Positions 18,882 through 27,017 of a stretch of DNA of 64,000 bases are shown in pieces; within the stretch, counting starts at the first letter, position 1, and each line of letters opens with the position of its first letter. This DNA comes from Arcicella sp034519515 (GTDB lineage Bacteria > Bacteroidota > Bacteroidia > Cytophagales > Spirosomataceae): positions 1-64,000 of the forward strand of contig JAXHOK010000046.1 of NCBI GenBank assembly GCA_034519515.1. The letters run 5' to 3'. The position numbers and the translations under genes were made by a program. The notes under the pieces are model-generated. The model was not told the origin of the DNA. It saw nothing but the letters and a program-made list of their open reading frames with translations, and ran no database searches.

Positions 18882-19571
18882 TTAAAACGCGCCTTCCCAC
18901 TCGGCCATGGCGGCGATCACGCCCGGCAGATCCTGCATGCGGGCAATCACGGTTTCGGCGCCGGCATCCGTCAGCCGGTCTGCATGCGAGGGATAGGTGT
19001 GCGAGGCGCCGGTAAAGCCGATGACGCGCATGCCGGCTTCGCGTGCCGCATGTACGCCATGCACGGAATCCTCGATGACGATGCACTTGGATGGGCTGAC
19101 ATTGAACTGCTTGGCACCATGCAGGAAGATATCCGGCTTCGGCTTGACCCTGTCAGCACCGAGATCCTTGGCCGAATAGATATGCGGCGCGAAGAACTCC
19201 TTGAGGCCGACCTTGGTCAGCATCATGTCCAGACGATGCGAGGACGAGTTCGAGCAGATGCAGCGCGGACCGGCGAGACGCGCCAGGGCATACTGCACGC
19301 CTTCGATCGCCTTCACCTCGCGGGCCAGCTTCTGGTCGAGCAGCTGTTCCGACTTGTCGATCAGGCTGGCTGAGAGCGGGATATCGATCTCCTTCTCGAT
19401 CGACAGCAGAATGTTCTTCCAGGTCATGCCGGCGAAGCGCTCGCCCATCTCCTCGACCGAAATCGGATAACCCGCTTCCGTCAGAAGCTTCGATTCGACC
19501 TTGGCCGCGATGATCTCGGAATCGACGAGCACGCCGTCGCAATCGAAAAGGGTGAGGTCGAAGCCGCTCAT
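18882..19571 (-). CDS. HAD family phosphatase (subclass IA)
   Basis: A 229-residue haloacid-dehalogenase-fold phosphatase similar to beta-phosphoglucomutase/GPH-type enzymes. Motif I is FDCDGVLVDSE (DxD), motif II the CSNSSSHRL strand, motif III KPKPDIFLH and motif IV IEDSVHGVHAA. The four-helix cap lies between motifs I and II. A second in-frame ATG at 19586 is also possible. The substrate is a small phosphate ester, not assignable. Confidence 0.9.
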   Translation of the reverse strand: MSGFDLTLFDCDGVLVDSEIIAAKVESKLLTEAGYPISVEEMGERFAGMTWKNILLSIEKEIDIPLSASLIDKSEQLLDQKLAREVKAIEGVQYALARLAGPRCICSNSSSHRLDMMLTKVGLKEFFAPHIYSAKDLGADRVKPKPDIFLHGAKQFNVSPSKCIVIEDSVHGVHAAREAGMRVIGFTGASHTYPSHADRLTDAGAETVIARMQDLPGVIAAMAEWEGAF

Positions 19572-19684
19572 GGAAACATCCGTCATGTGGTCCAGGGAAA
19601 GTCGCTCCCTACACGATCGGGAGGGCGAGGACAATCACGCGTCATGCACGGCTGCCGTGCCGAACATCGCATGGCCGTCTAGTT

Positions 19685-20275
19685 TCAAGCCTCAGCCATC
19701 GCGAGCAGCACGACCTCGAAATCCTGCGGATAACGTTTGAGCCCGCCCGCCTTTTCCATCATGTCAGCGAGCCAGACGCCGTCGGCTGCAAGCCGCACGG
19801 CAACCAGCCTTGGATCGCCGTCGGTCTCGGCATGCCGCGCCATGCGCCCGTCGAGCCAGGCCGACCAGAGCGCGCGCAGCGCCGGTTCCGAGACGATTGC
19901 GACCGACAGTGCACCCCAGAGGCTGCGGTCGCCCAGCAGGCGGTCGGAGAAGCAGGCACGCACATAGGCCCGCGTGAAGCGTCCGCGCGACGCGGGATCA
20001 TCCGCCAGAGTCCGGTCGATTTCCTGATCCATCTTGTCGAGAAGATCCTCAAAGACGGCGGCCAGCAGCGCCTGCTTGCTGTCGAAATGATGCAGCAGCC
20101 CGCCCTTTGTCACGCCGGCCCGTTCGGCGACCGCCTGGATCGTGATGGCCGACGCACCCTGTTCGGCGGCAATCTGGGCGGCGCAGTCCAGCAAAGCCCG
20201 GCGCACCTGCTCCGGCTGTTTCTTGCGGTGATGCGCGGAAAGCGTTTTGTCTCCGCGCGAGGGAGAGGCCGCCAT
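19685..20275 (-). CDS. TetR family transcriptional regulator
   Basis: A 196-residue repressor with an N-terminal helix-turn-helix (AITIQAVAERAGVTKGGLLHHFDSK) and a C-terminal TetR_C-like ligand domain. Its ATG overlaps the stop of the SMR exporter gene (TGATG), so exporter and repressor form one operon, a common autoregulated drug-efflux layout. A palindrome before the SMR gene (20649-20664) is the likely operator. Confidence 0.9.
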   Translation of the reverse strand: MAASPSRGDKTLSAHHRKKQPEQVRRALLDCAAQIAAEQGASAITIQAVAERAGVTKGGLLHHFDSKQALLAAVFEDLLDKMDQEIDRTLADDPASRGRFTRAYVRACFSDRLLGDRSLWGALSVAIVSEPALRALWSAWLDGRMARHAETDGDPRLVAVRLAADGVWLADMMEKAGGLKRYPQDFEVVLLAMAEA

Positions 20276-20619
20276 CAGTGCGACACCGTGCTCGACAGCG
20301 TGTTCATCACGATGACGCCGGCAACGATCAGGGCGATACCCACAAGCGCGGCCAGATCGAGGCTCTGCTTGAGGTAGAACACACTGATCAGAGCGGTCAG
20401 CACGATACCGAGCCCTCCCCACATGGCATAGGCGATGCCAAGCGGCATGCCCTTCAGCGCCTGTGACAGAAGGTAGAAGGAGGCGACATAAAACATCACC
20501 ATGCCAGCCGTCGGCAGAAGCTTGGTGAACTGCGCCGATTTCTGCAGCAACGTCGTGCCGATGACTTCGAGCACGATGGCGGCAGCCAGCGCGCCATAGG
20601 CGGTCAGTGTGGGGTTCAT
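20275..20619 (-). CDS. SMR family multidrug exporter (EmrE/QacE-like)
   Basis: A 114-residue small multidrug resistance protein with four membrane helices. The proton/substrate-binding glutamate is in helix 1 (ALAAAIVLEVIGTTLLQKS), and SQALKGMPLGIAYAMWGGLG is the family signature. It is proton-driven and probably exports cationic compounds. It is followed without a gap by its TetR-type gene. Confidence 0.92.
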   Translation of the reverse strand: MNPTLTAYGALAAAIVLEVIGTTLLQKSAQFTKLLPTAGMVMFYVASFYLLSQALKGMPLGIAYAMWGGLGIVLTALISVFYLKQSLDLAALVGIALIVAGVIVMNTLSSTVSH

Positions 20620-20648
20620 GGACGGGGCTCCGGAAAAGAGAATGTTAA

Positions 20649-20664
20649 AACATACCGTATGGTT
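20649..20664. promoter_or_regulatory. candidate TetR operator before the SMR gene
   Basis: AACATACCGTATGGTT is a near-perfect inverted repeat centred on CATAC-C-GTATG, about 30 bases before the SMR start. The position and symmetry fit a TetR-type repressor site for the SMR-TetR operon. Inferred from sequence symmetry only. Confidence 0.5.
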
Positions 20665-20704
20665 GGTTTCTTTTCAAGGTGCCTGTGACGCATGCATGTC
20701 GAAC

Positions 20705-21391
20705 TCAGTCGGGCAGGGGAAACCACTTGAGAAAATGCCGCTCGCCCTCGGGTGAGAACCGGATGATCCGGCTCTCCTCCACCCGCCGCGCCAGTCCCCG
20801 ATCGAGGAAATGTGTGAGCAGCGCCGCCCCCAGCGCGCCCGCGAGATGCGTCCGCCGCTCGCTCCAGTCGAGGCATGCGCGGCAGAGCGGGCGTCGCTTG
20901 GCTCTAAGGCTGCCGATATCGAGGCCGCGACCTTCGAGCAGGCTCTCGCCCACAGTTGTCAGCGTCAGCGCCTCGTCCTCCGCCCGGATTGCGCCCTGCC
21001 CAACCAGGCTGTCCAGCATCCGTACGCCAAAATCGCCGGCCAGATGGTCGTAGCAGATCCGCGCCTTGCGCAGCTCCGGCTCCTTCGGCCCGGTGCGGTG
21101 GCGCAGGTGCCCGCGCGTCGCTGAAAAGCTCATCAGGCTCTCGATCATCGTCCCGACATGACCGTCGGCCAGTGCAAAATAGCGATGCCGCCCCTGTTTG
21201 CGCTGGGAGAGGAGGCCACCCTCTTCGAGCTTCGACAGATGCGAACTCGCCGTCTGCAGCGTCACGCCTGCCGCGCCCGCAAGTTCCGTCGCGGTCAACG
21301 CCTTGCCGCCGATCAGCGCCAAGAGCATGTTCGAGCGCGCCGGATCGCCGATCAGTGAAGCGATGCGCGCGATGTCAGGTCCTTCCGCCAT
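20705..21391 (-). CDS. ArsR family winged-helix repressor
   Basis: A 228-residue regulator: an N-terminal ArsR-type winged helix (PARSNMLLALIGGKALTATEL, then GVTLQTASSHLSKLEEGGLL) followed by an extra C-terminal region with cysteines in RPLCRACLDW. It is longer than metal-sensing ArsR proteins and belongs to a group that controls neighbouring oxygenase-like genes. It is divergent from the NIPSNAP/ABM pair, and two matching palindromes lie between them. Confidence 0.9.
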   Translation of the reverse strand: MAEGPDIARIASLIGDPARSNMLLALIGGKALTATELAGAAGVTLQTASSHLSKLEEGGLLSQRKQGRHRYFALADGHVGTMIESLMSFSATRGHLRHRTGPKEPELRKARICYDHLAGDFGVRMLDSLVGQGAIRAEDEALTLTTVGESLLEGRGLDIGSLRAKRRPLCRACLDWSERRTHLAGALGAALLTHFLDRGLARRVEESRIIRFSPEGERHFLKWFPLPD

Positions 21392-21444
21392 ATGATGTTC
21401 TCCCCGTTAGAAAGCGCAGTCTGCATCGCAAGTGTAGCCAATGC

Positions 21445-21503
21445 TTCGATCCGGGTCGAACTGTTGAAGGAAAGGGTTGGGCAAAACTTCGACCCCGATC
21501 GAA
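21445..21503. promoter_or_regulatory. paired palindromic operators for the ArsR-type regulator
   Basis: Two 16-base palindromes of the form TTCGA-N6-TCGAA lie at 21445-21460 and 21488-21503. They are almost identical to each other in inverted orientation, with centres 43 bases (four helical turns) apart. They sit in the 167-base gap between the ArsR gene and the divergent NIPSNAP gene. This is the expected layout for autorepression plus repression of the divergent pair. Confidence 0.65.
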
Positions 21504-21558
21504 GCATCAGGCGTCGGTGCCGTGGCAAACCCACCTCGCAAACCACGAGGAACAACCC

Positions 21559-21888
21559 ATGATCACCTGCATCATCCGTTACCGCATTGACCCCTTCGGT
21601 CGCGACGACTTCGCCACTTACGCTCGCAACTGGGGCGAGGCGATCCCCCGCTGCGGCGCCGATCTGGTCGGCTACTTCGCCCCGCACGAGGGCTCGGCAA
21701 CCACGGCCTACGGCATCTACCACATCGAAAATCTGGCGGCCTATGAAGCCTATCGCGCGAAGCTTGCTGCCGATCCGCTCGGCAAGGCCAATTATGAATT
21801 CGCCAGGAACGCCCGCTTCATCCTGGAGGAGGACCGCCTCTTCCTGAAGAATGTCTCCAGCTCGCCATCGTCGAAAGTCCAGCCATGA
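21559..21888 (+). CDS. NIPSNAP family protein
   Basis: A 109-residue protein of the NIPSNAP fold (ferredoxin-like dimeric barrel). It begins MITCIIRYRIDPFGRDDFATY and has the WGEAIPRCGADLVGYF and AAYEAYRAKLAADPLG segments typical of the family. Its stop overlaps the start of the next gene by four bases. Role unknown; small monooxygenase or binding functions are known in related folds. Confidence 0.85.
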   Translation: MITCIIRYRIDPFGRDDFATYARNWGEAIPRCGADLVGYFAPHEGSATTAYGIYHIENLAAYEAYRAKLAADPLGKANYEFARNARFILEEDRLFLKNVSSSPSSKVQP

Positions 21889-22229
21889 TCGCCGTCATCT
21901 TCGAGGTGGTGCCATTTGTCGGAGAGCGCCACCGCTATCTCGATTTGGCCGGTGAACTGCGCGCCCAACTGGAGGCGGCCGACGGCTTCCTCTCCGTCGA
22001 GCGCTTCGAAAGCCTGTCGACCCGTGGCAAGCTCCTGTCGCTCTCCTTCTGGCGCGACGAAGAGGCCGTCCGCCGCTGGCGCGAAACGGAAGAACACCGC
22101 GCCGCGCAAGCGGCCGGCAGGGGCGGCGTCTTCGCCGCCTATCGCCTGCGCGTCGCCCAAGTGCTGCGCGACTACGGTCTCGAAGACCGGGCCGAGGCGC
22201 CGGAGGATAGCCGCGCAAGGCATGGGTGA
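21885..22229 (+). CDS. antibiotic-biosynthesis-monooxygenase (ABM) domain protein
   Basis: A 114-residue ABM-fold protein with MIAVIFEVVPFVGERHRYL at the N-terminus and the LSFWRDEEAVRRWRETEEHR segment that marks the family. Related proteins include heme-degrading and quinol monooxygenases. It is translationally coupled to the NIPSNAP gene and under the divergent ArsR-type regulator, so the two small proteins probably work together. Confidence 0.85.
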   Translation: MIAVIFEVVPFVGERHRYLDLAGELRAQLEAADGFLSVERFESLSTRGKLLSLSFWRDEEAVRRWRETEEHRAAQAAGRGGVFAAYRLRVAQVLRDYGLEDRAEAPEDSRARHG

Positions 22230-22291
22230 GGGTGGGGTTTTGACAAACTTTGCCATCCGCGCCATCTTTGGCGCATGACTGGAGGCAGACC

Positions 22292-22537
22292 ATGGCAACG
22301 ATGAACGTATCCCTTCCCGATCCGATGAAGGCCTGGGTCGAGCGTCAGGCCGAGAGCGGCCGCTACGGCAATGCCAGCGACTATATCCGCGACCTGATCC
22401 GCAAGGATCAGGAGCGTCTCGCAGCCTTCGACCAGCTTCAGGCCGCCATCACCAAGGGGATCGAAAGCGGCCCGCCGGAGCCCTTCGATCCCGAGGCCTT
22501 CAAGCGGCGGATGCGCGAGAGCCATGGCGCCCGCTAG
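22292..22537 (+). CDS. parD: ParD-like antitoxin
   Basis: An 81-residue ribbon-helix-helix antitoxin: TMNVSLPDPMKAWVERQ forms the DNA-binding strand and first helix, then YGNASDYIRDLIRKD, and a C-terminal toxin-binding tail (PFDPEAFKRRMRE). ATG 22292 follows GGAGGCAG. It overlaps the start of the ParE-like toxin by 14 bases. Confidence 0.9.
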   Translation: MATMNVSLPDPMKAWVERQAESGRYGNASDYIRDLIRKDQERLAAFDQLQAAITKGIESGPPEPFDPEAFKRRMRESHGAR

Positions 22538-22839
22538 CGCCCGCTACACCCTTGCGCCTGAAGGCTCTGCGTGACCTCGAAACCGTCTGGGCCTATGGTG
22601 CGGAAACCTGGTCCGCCGATCAGGCCGATCGCTATCTCGACGAACTCGTGCAGGCCTTCGACCGGGTTGCTCGGTCTCCAACGCTGTTTCGCGAACGTCT
22701 CGAGTTCATGCCGCCGGTCCGGATCTATCCCTATCGCAGTCATCTCATCGTCTATGTGGGTCTGGAAGGGCAGGTGACCATCCTGCGTATTCTCGGCGGT
22801 CGGCAGGATTGGCAGGCGATCCTAAGGGCGCTCGACTGA
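22524..22839 (+). pseudogene. parE: ParE-like toxin, reading frame broken near 22,563
   Basis: RelE/ParE-fold toxin partner of the ParD gene. From ATG 22524 the frame reads MAPASARYTLAPE and then hits a stop at 22572. Moving back one base at the GG at 22563-22564 restores the family consensus (YTLAPEALRDLETVWAYG, then RSPTLFRERLEFMPPVRIYPYRSHLIVY and a C-terminal RILGGRQDW). One extra G therefore separates the two parts. Either the toxin is dead or the base is a sequencing error. Restored, it would be about 104 residues. Confidence 0.75.
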
Positions 22840-22882
22840 CGCGCGTCCTGCCACTCCCTCGACAAGCCATGCCCCGCTGACT

Positions 22883-23575
22883 ATGCATGACCGCATGCCC
22901 AAGACCCGCGACGATTCCTTGAAGGACACGGTGGCGAGCCGCATCAGCCGCGCGCTTGCGGAGCGTATCATCCATGGCGAACTCGTGCCCGGTTCGCGTC
23001 TGGGGCAGGACCATATTGCCGAGGAATTCGGCGCAAGCCATGTGCCCGTGCGCGAGGCCTTCCGCCGGCTGGAGGCGCAAGGCCTGGTCGTCTCGCTGCC
23101 CCGTCGGGGCGTGCGGGTCGCCAGCTTTGATCTCAAACAGGTGCGCGAAGTCGCCGAGATGCGCGCAGCACTTGAAGTGCTGGCCCTTCGCCACGCCGCC
23201 CCCAATCTGACGCCGGAGGTGCTGGCCGCTGCCGAACAGGCCGCAGCCGACGCGGATGACGCCAAGGATGTTCGCACCTGGGAGGAGGCCAACCGCCGCT
23301 TCCACCGGCTGATCGTCTCCACCTGCGGCATGCCGCGCCTGCTGTCCGTCATCGACGATCTCCACGCCGTCTCCGCCCGCTTCCTCTTCGTCGCCTGGCG
23401 CGCCACCTGGGAAGCCCGCACCGACCACGACCACCGCGCCATCCTCGAAGCCCTGAAATCAGGCGACGCATCGGAAGCCGCCCGCATCCTGGAGCGCCAC
23501 GTCCAATGGATCGGCCGCGCGCCGATGCCGGTGCCGGGTCGCGCCGAGACGGAAGGCTTTGCGATCGTCGGGTGA
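22883..23575 (+). CDS. GntR family regulator, FadR/FCD type (candidate BioR)
   Basis: A 230-residue regulator with an N-terminal winged helix (VASRISRALAERIIHGELVPG, GSRLGQDHIAEEFGASHVPVREA) and an FCD ligand-binding domain with the usual histidine-bearing helices (ANRRFHRLIVSTCG, DHDHRAILEALKSGD). It is the nearest regulator to bioY, whose promoter carries BioR-type boxes, and BioR itself is a GntR-family protein often encoded near biotin genes. That identification is an inference from context; the family alone allows many sugar or organic-acid regulators. Confidence 0.85.
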   Translation: MHDRMPKTRDDSLKDTVASRISRALAERIIHGELVPGSRLGQDHIAEEFGASHVPVREAFRRLEAQGLVVSLPRRGVRVASFDLKQVREVAEMRAALEVLALRHAAPNLTPEVLAAAEQAAADADDAKDVRTWEEANRRFHRLIVSTCGMPRLLSVIDDLHAVSARFLFVAWRATWEARTDHDHRAILEALKSGDASEAARILERHVQWIGRAPMPVPGRAETEGFAIVG

Positions 23576-23589
23576 GCGTCGCCGAGCCG

Positions 23590-24130
23590 TTCCGCCGCAC
23601 TCCACCTCCCCCTTGAGGGGGGGGTCGCCGCAAAGCGGCGGGTGGGGGTGAAGCCCGCCGACCTGTCCGACTTCCGCCACGGGCCGCTTTGTGGGGCGAA
23701 AACCACCTCCGCCATCGATCCCGGCCAGCGTCGCTGTCACCCCACCCCGGACCTGCGGTCCGACCCTCCCCCTCAAGGGGAGGGTGTTGGCGGCGCCGCC
23801 TCAGGCAAGCCCTCATCCAGGCAGAAGGGTGCCGCTCTCTGCTGGCCAGCCACCGCCCTGTGATGGACGCGCCCTCTCTGGTGGCAAGCCCTCATCCTGA
23901 GGCGGGAGCGAGCGCTCCCCTCGAAGGACGAGGGCGGGTGGCTCTTCCGTGGCCTCGCCCTTCGAGGCCTGCAGGCGCAGGCACCTCAGGGTGAGGGGTG
24001 ATCCTTTGCCCCTCATCCGCCTCCTGAGCCCGCCGAAGGGCGGCACCTTCTCCTTGGCTGCAGGGGAGAAGGCCAAAACGCTGACCGCGCGCACCTCCCT
24101 CTCCCCGCTTGCGGGCAGAGGGTAGGGTGA
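23590..24130. repeat. cluster of GC-rich intergenic palindromes, rhizobial type
   Basis: A gene-free stretch with several mosaic elements: CCTCCCCCTTGAGGGG around 23606, its relative CCTCCCCCTCAAGGGGAGGG at 23764-23783, a CCCTCATCCTGAGG...CACCTCAGGGTGAGGG inverted pair (23890-23998), and an element with CCGAAGGGCGGCACCTTCTCC near 24033 followed by CTCTCCCCGCTTGCGGGCAGAGG near 24100. These resemble the intergenic mosaic elements widespread in Rhizobiales. No coding signal is seen. Confidence 0.7.
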
Positions 24131-24152
24131 GGGGCGCGGCCTCGTTCTAAAA

Positions 24153-24162
24153 TTATAGATAA
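24153..24162. promoter_or_regulatory. BioR-type box (distal)
   Basis: TTATAGATAA matches the published alphaproteobacterial BioR consensus TTATMKATAA exactly. It lies 170 bases before bioY. A weaker copy, CCATAGATAA, lies at 24268-24277. Confidence 0.6.
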
Positions 24163-24298
24163 AAAGAGAGAAGAGGCGCAAAGCTACGTCATGCTCAGCA
24201 ATCTTGATCCCCACACCGGCGACCTTCCCCGAGATTCCTGCAACCTTCATCTTGGCATCCGCCAATTCCATAGATAAAAGATTCTTCGCCACTTAAAA

Positions 24299-24308
24299 TT
24301 ATCTATAA
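24299..24308. promoter_or_regulatory. BioR-type box (proximal, overlaps bioY leader)
   Basis: TTATCTATAA matches the BioR consensus exactly and ends 14 bases before the bioY ATG, next to the GGAG ribosome site. Repressor binding here would block bioY expression when biotin is sufficient. Confidence 0.75.
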
Positions 24309-24322
24309 AATGGAGATTGCCC

Positions 24323-24913
24323 ATGACGACCATTCTTGCGCCCGCCGGCCGCGGTTTCGATCCGCTTGGCATATCGGGCCGTTCGCTTCCCGTGCAGGCC
24401 GCTCTTCTCCTCTTCGGCACGGGCGTGCTGGCCCTTGCCTCGCAGATCTCCGTGCCCATGGTGCCGGTGCCGATCACCATGCAGACCTTTGCGCTGACCA
24501 TGATCGGCGTGCTCTATGGCTGGCGTCTGGGCGCGCTCACCGTGCTTGCCTGGCTCGGCGAGGCGATGATGGGCCTGCCGGTTCTTGCCAATGGCGGCGG
24601 CGGTCTTGCGCCCTTCGTCGGCCCGACCGCCGGCTACCTCGTCTCTTTCCCGATCATCGCAGCACTTGCCGGTTACCTTGCCGAAAAGGGCTGGACGGGC
24701 AGCCACGTGGTCAAGAGCTTCCTCGCCCATCTCTCCGCTAATATCCTGTGCCTCGCCATCGGCGGCGCCTGGCTTGGCTATCTGATCGGTGCCGAAAAGG
24801 GCTTGGCTCTCGGCGTCACGCCCTTCATCCTGGGTGCCGTGCTGAAATCCGCACTCGCCGCCACCCTGCTGATGGCGCTGGCCCGCCGCAAGGCAAAGCC
24901 GCTCGACCTCTGA
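24323..24913 (+). CDS. bioY: biotin transporter substrate-binding subunit BioY
   Basis: S-component of an energy-coupling-factor transporter that captures biotin in the inner membrane; it can act alone or with BioMN, which are not seen here. The 196 residues include six hydrophobic segments. Signature stretches are VPMVPVPITMQTFALTMIGVLYG and the glycine-rich GGGGLAPFVGPTAGYLVSFP. ATG 24323 follows a TGGAG ribosome site. Two exact BioR boxes upstream put it under biotin control. DUF1284 follows 26 bases downstream. Confidence 0.93.
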   Translation: MTTILAPAGRGFDPLGISGRSLPVQAALLLFGTGVLALASQISVPMVPVPITMQTFALTMIGVLYGWRLGALTVLAWLGEAMMGLPVLANGGGGLAPFVGPTAGYLVSFPIIAALAGYLAEKGWTGSHVVKSFLAHLSANILCLAIGGAWLGYLIGAEKGLALGVTPFILGAVLKSALAATLLMALARRKAKPLDL

Positions 24914-24939
24914 ATGCATAACAACCGACTGCAGCAAGA

Positions 24940-25362
24940 ATGACCGTCCGGCTCCGCGCCCACCACCTGCTCTGCATGCTGACCTATGTCGGCAAGGGCT
25001 ATTCGCCCGCCTTCGTCGAGAACTACGAGGTGATCGCCTCAAGGCTCTCGGCCGGCGAGGAGATCGAGCTGGTGGCGGGGCCGGACGATATCTGCGGCCC
25101 GCTGACCGCAGACCCCGAGGCCCATTGCCATGGGTCAGGTGTCGTCGAGCGGGACCGGGCAGCGGCAGACGCCGTCGCCCGCCTGATCGGCAGCCCGCTT
25201 CCACCGGGCGCTCGCATCACCCCGACGTCCGCTCTGCTTACGCGTCTCAGAAAAACCTTCGCCACCGGTGAGATCCGCACCGCCTGTTCGGGCTGCGAAT
25301 GGTCGGAGCTTTGCGACAGCGTCGCGGACGGCGGATATCTGAGTGTGCGTGTTGCCCCCTGA
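24940..25362 (+). CDS. DUF1284 domain protein, cysteine-rich
   Basis: A 140-residue protein of DUF1284. It begins VRLRAHHLLCMLTYVGKGYS and carries six spaced cysteines (LLCML, DDICGPL, AHCHG, ACSGCEW, ELCDS). Such spacing suggests a metal or iron-sulfur site, but no biochemical role is established to my knowledge. It is 26 bases downstream of bioY on the same strand and so probably shares its BioR control, which hints at a link to biotin or to the iron-sulfur chemistry of biotin synthase. Confidence 0.85.
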   Translation: MTVRLRAHHLLCMLTYVGKGYSPAFVENYEVIASRLSAGEEIELVAGPDDICGPLTADPEAHCHGSGVVERDRAAADAVARLIGSPLPPGARITPTSALLTRLRKTFATGEIRTACSGCEWSELCDSVADGGYLSVRVAP

Positions 25363-25369
25363 GGCTGGC

Positions 25370-25430
25370 GGCGTCTCCTTCTCCCCGCTCGCGGGGAGAA
25401 GGTGCCCGAAGGGCGGATGAGGGGGCGTAT
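25370..25430. repeat. rhizobial intergenic palindrome
   Basis: CTTCTCCCCGCTCGCGGGGAGAAG forms a perfect long hairpin at about 25377-25400, followed by GTGCCCGAAGGGCGGATGAGGG. It is related to the elements at 24.0-24.1 kb. It may also terminate the bioY-DUF1284 transcript. Confidence 0.75.
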
Positions 25431-25487
25431 CTGGACCTGATGACACGTCCTAAAGCCTCTGGCAGACTGACCTCCGGAGGCCCCGCC

Positions 25488-25829
25488 ATGATCACCCTCG
25501 ATACCCTGCGCCAGATTATCCTTGCTCTCCCGACCACGGAGGAAACCACCTCCTGGGGGCATCCCTCCTTCAAGGTCAACGGCAAGGCCATGCTGTTCTG
25601 GAACCCGACCCATGACTGCCCGGTCTTCAAGGTCCCTTTCGAGGAGCGCGACCACCTGATTGAGATCGACCCCGACACCTTTTTCACCACCGATCATCAC
25701 CGACCCCATAGGCTGGTGCTCGCCCGTCCGGACCGGCTCGACCTCGAATGGGCGCGGGAAAACCTGACGCGTGTCTGGCGGACGCAGGCGAAGAAGGCCG
25801 TGGTGAAGGCCTGGGATGCCCGCGACTAG
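25488..25829 (+). CDS. MmcQ/YjbR family protein
   Basis: A 113-residue protein with the cyanase-like YjbR fold: ETTSWGHPSFKVNGKAMLFW, ERDHLIEIDPDTFFTTDHH, then the C-terminal VWRTQAKKAVVKAW helix. Family members are described as DNA-binding-like with no firm role. ATG 25488 follows CCGGAGG. It is convergent with the nitronate monooxygenase gene and overlaps it by four bases. Confidence 0.88.
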   Translation: MITLDTLRQIILALPTTEETTSWGHPSFKVNGKAMLFWNPTHDCPVFKVPFEERDHLIEIDPDTFFTTDHHRPHRLVLARPDRLDLEWARENLTRVWRTQAKKAVVKAWDARD

Positions 25830-26794
25830 CGCGTGATACAGTCTCTGACGATGTTTCGCATCCGCTCCTCGGCCTCGCGCGCCATGCGTTCGATGACGAG
25901 GGAGGCAGGTTCCAGGGACCGCACAAGGTCGACAGCCTCGCCGACGATGACCGGCAACTGCTCGGTATCGCCGGTCGCCTGAGCGTCAAGATAGCGATGG
26001 CGAACTTGATCGATACTGTCTTTCAGCATTGCGAGACGGTCGTGCCATGCGCGGTACAAGCCGTTGTCGAGTGTCCGCAATTGCCATTGCGTTGGCCAAT
26101 CATGGCCGCGTATCAGATCGAAGACCGTGCCCTTGACGGTCTCGTCCCCGGAGCCGGTGATCGCGGCGTTCTTTGCCGGGATGTTGGCAAGCGATTCCCG
26201 TGTCGCGTAGAGTGCCGTGCCGCACAGCACGCCGTCTGCTCCGAGCATGAGCGCAGCAGCCAGGCCCCGGCCGTCTGCAATGCCGCCTGCAGCGATGACG
26301 GGCGTTCCGGGGACGGCATCGACGACAGCCGGGACGAGCGGAAGCGTCGCGCGGCTGCCGCCATGACCACCGGCCTCGGTGCCCTGTGCGACGATCACCT
26401 GCGCCCCTTCGGCGACGGCAATCTTCGCCGCCTTTACCGTTTGAACCTGCGCGATGAGAGCGATGCCCGCGCGCGCGATTGCCGGTGCAAACTGCCCGAC
26501 ATCGCCGAACGAAAGGAAGATCGCTCTTGGAGATCGATCGAGGGCGATATCAAGCAGGCCGGGATCCCTGGCGAGTGCCCAGCTGATGAAGCCGACGCCG
26601 ACCTTGGTATTGCCGGCGCGTTCGAATTCCTGCTCCAGCCAGCGCCGGTCGCCATAGCCGCCGCCGATCAGCCCCAGGCCTCCGGAATGACCGACCGCCG
26701 CCGCGAGGGCGCCGCCTGCGATGCCAGCCATCGGCGCCGACAGGATCGGCACCGAGAGACCAAAGTTTTCGGTAATGCGGGTTCTGAGAGCCAT
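25826..26794 (-). CDS. nitronate monooxygenase-like flavoprotein
   Basis: A 322-residue FMN-dependent TIM-barrel enzyme of the NMO/2-nitropropane dioxygenase family. N-terminal PILSAPMAGIAGGALAAAV, the KVGVGFISWAL strand, the catalytic AQGTEAGGHGG histidine and the FMN-phosphate strand PVIAAGGIADGRGLAAALMLGA are all visible. It likely oxidises nitronates or acts as an enoyl reductase. It is downstream of a tautomerase and an NTF2-like gene with gaps of 4-6 bases, forming a three-gene operon. Confidence 0.9.
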   Translation of the reverse strand: MALRTRITENFGLSVPILSAPMAGIAGGALAAAVGHSGGLGLIGGGYGDRRWLEQEFERAGNTKVGVGFISWALARDPGLLDIALDRSPRAIFLSFGDVGQFAPAIARAGIALIAQVQTVKAAKIAVAEGAQVIVAQGTEAGGHGGSRATLPLVPAVVDAVPGTPVIAAGGIADGRGLAAALMLGADGVLCGTALYATRESLANIPAKNAAITGSGDETVKGTVFDLIRGHDWPTQWQLRTLDNGLYRAWHDRLAMLKDSIDQVRHRYLDAQATGDTEQLPVIVGEAVDLVRSLEPASLVIERMAREAEERMRNIVRDCITR

Positions 26795-26800
26795 GAAGCT

Positions 26801-27013
26801 TCAGGCGCCCCGCTTCGAAGCCTGTCGATACGCCTCGACAGGCAGGCCACCGATACCCCAGTCCTCCATCGCGACCTCATCGATGACGACAAAGGTTGTC
26901 GCAGGGGTCTTGTTCAGCACGTCCACGAGCAGTTTCGTCACTCCCTGGATGAGTTCGGCCTTCTGTGCAGCTGTTGCGCCCTCGCGGGTAATCTTGATGT
27001 TCACATAAGGCAT
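26801..27013 (-). CDS. 4-oxalocrotonate tautomerase family protein
   Basis: A 70-residue tautomerase. MPYVNIKITREGATAAQKAELI gives the catalytic N-terminal proline after Met removal, and TFVVIDEVAMEDWGIGG is the usual second half. It acts on enol/keto tautomers of small acids and sits between the NTF2-like and NMO genes. Confidence 0.92.
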   Translation of the reverse strand: MPYVNIKITREGATAAQKAELIQGVTKLLVDVLNKTPATTFVVIDEVAMEDWGIGGLPVEAYRQASKRGA

Positions 27014-27017
27014 CGCT

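Noticed and set aside
23590..24130. CRISPR array in the repeat-rich gap
   Set aside because: The repeats are irregular palindromes of differing sequence with no constant spacer length and no cas genes.
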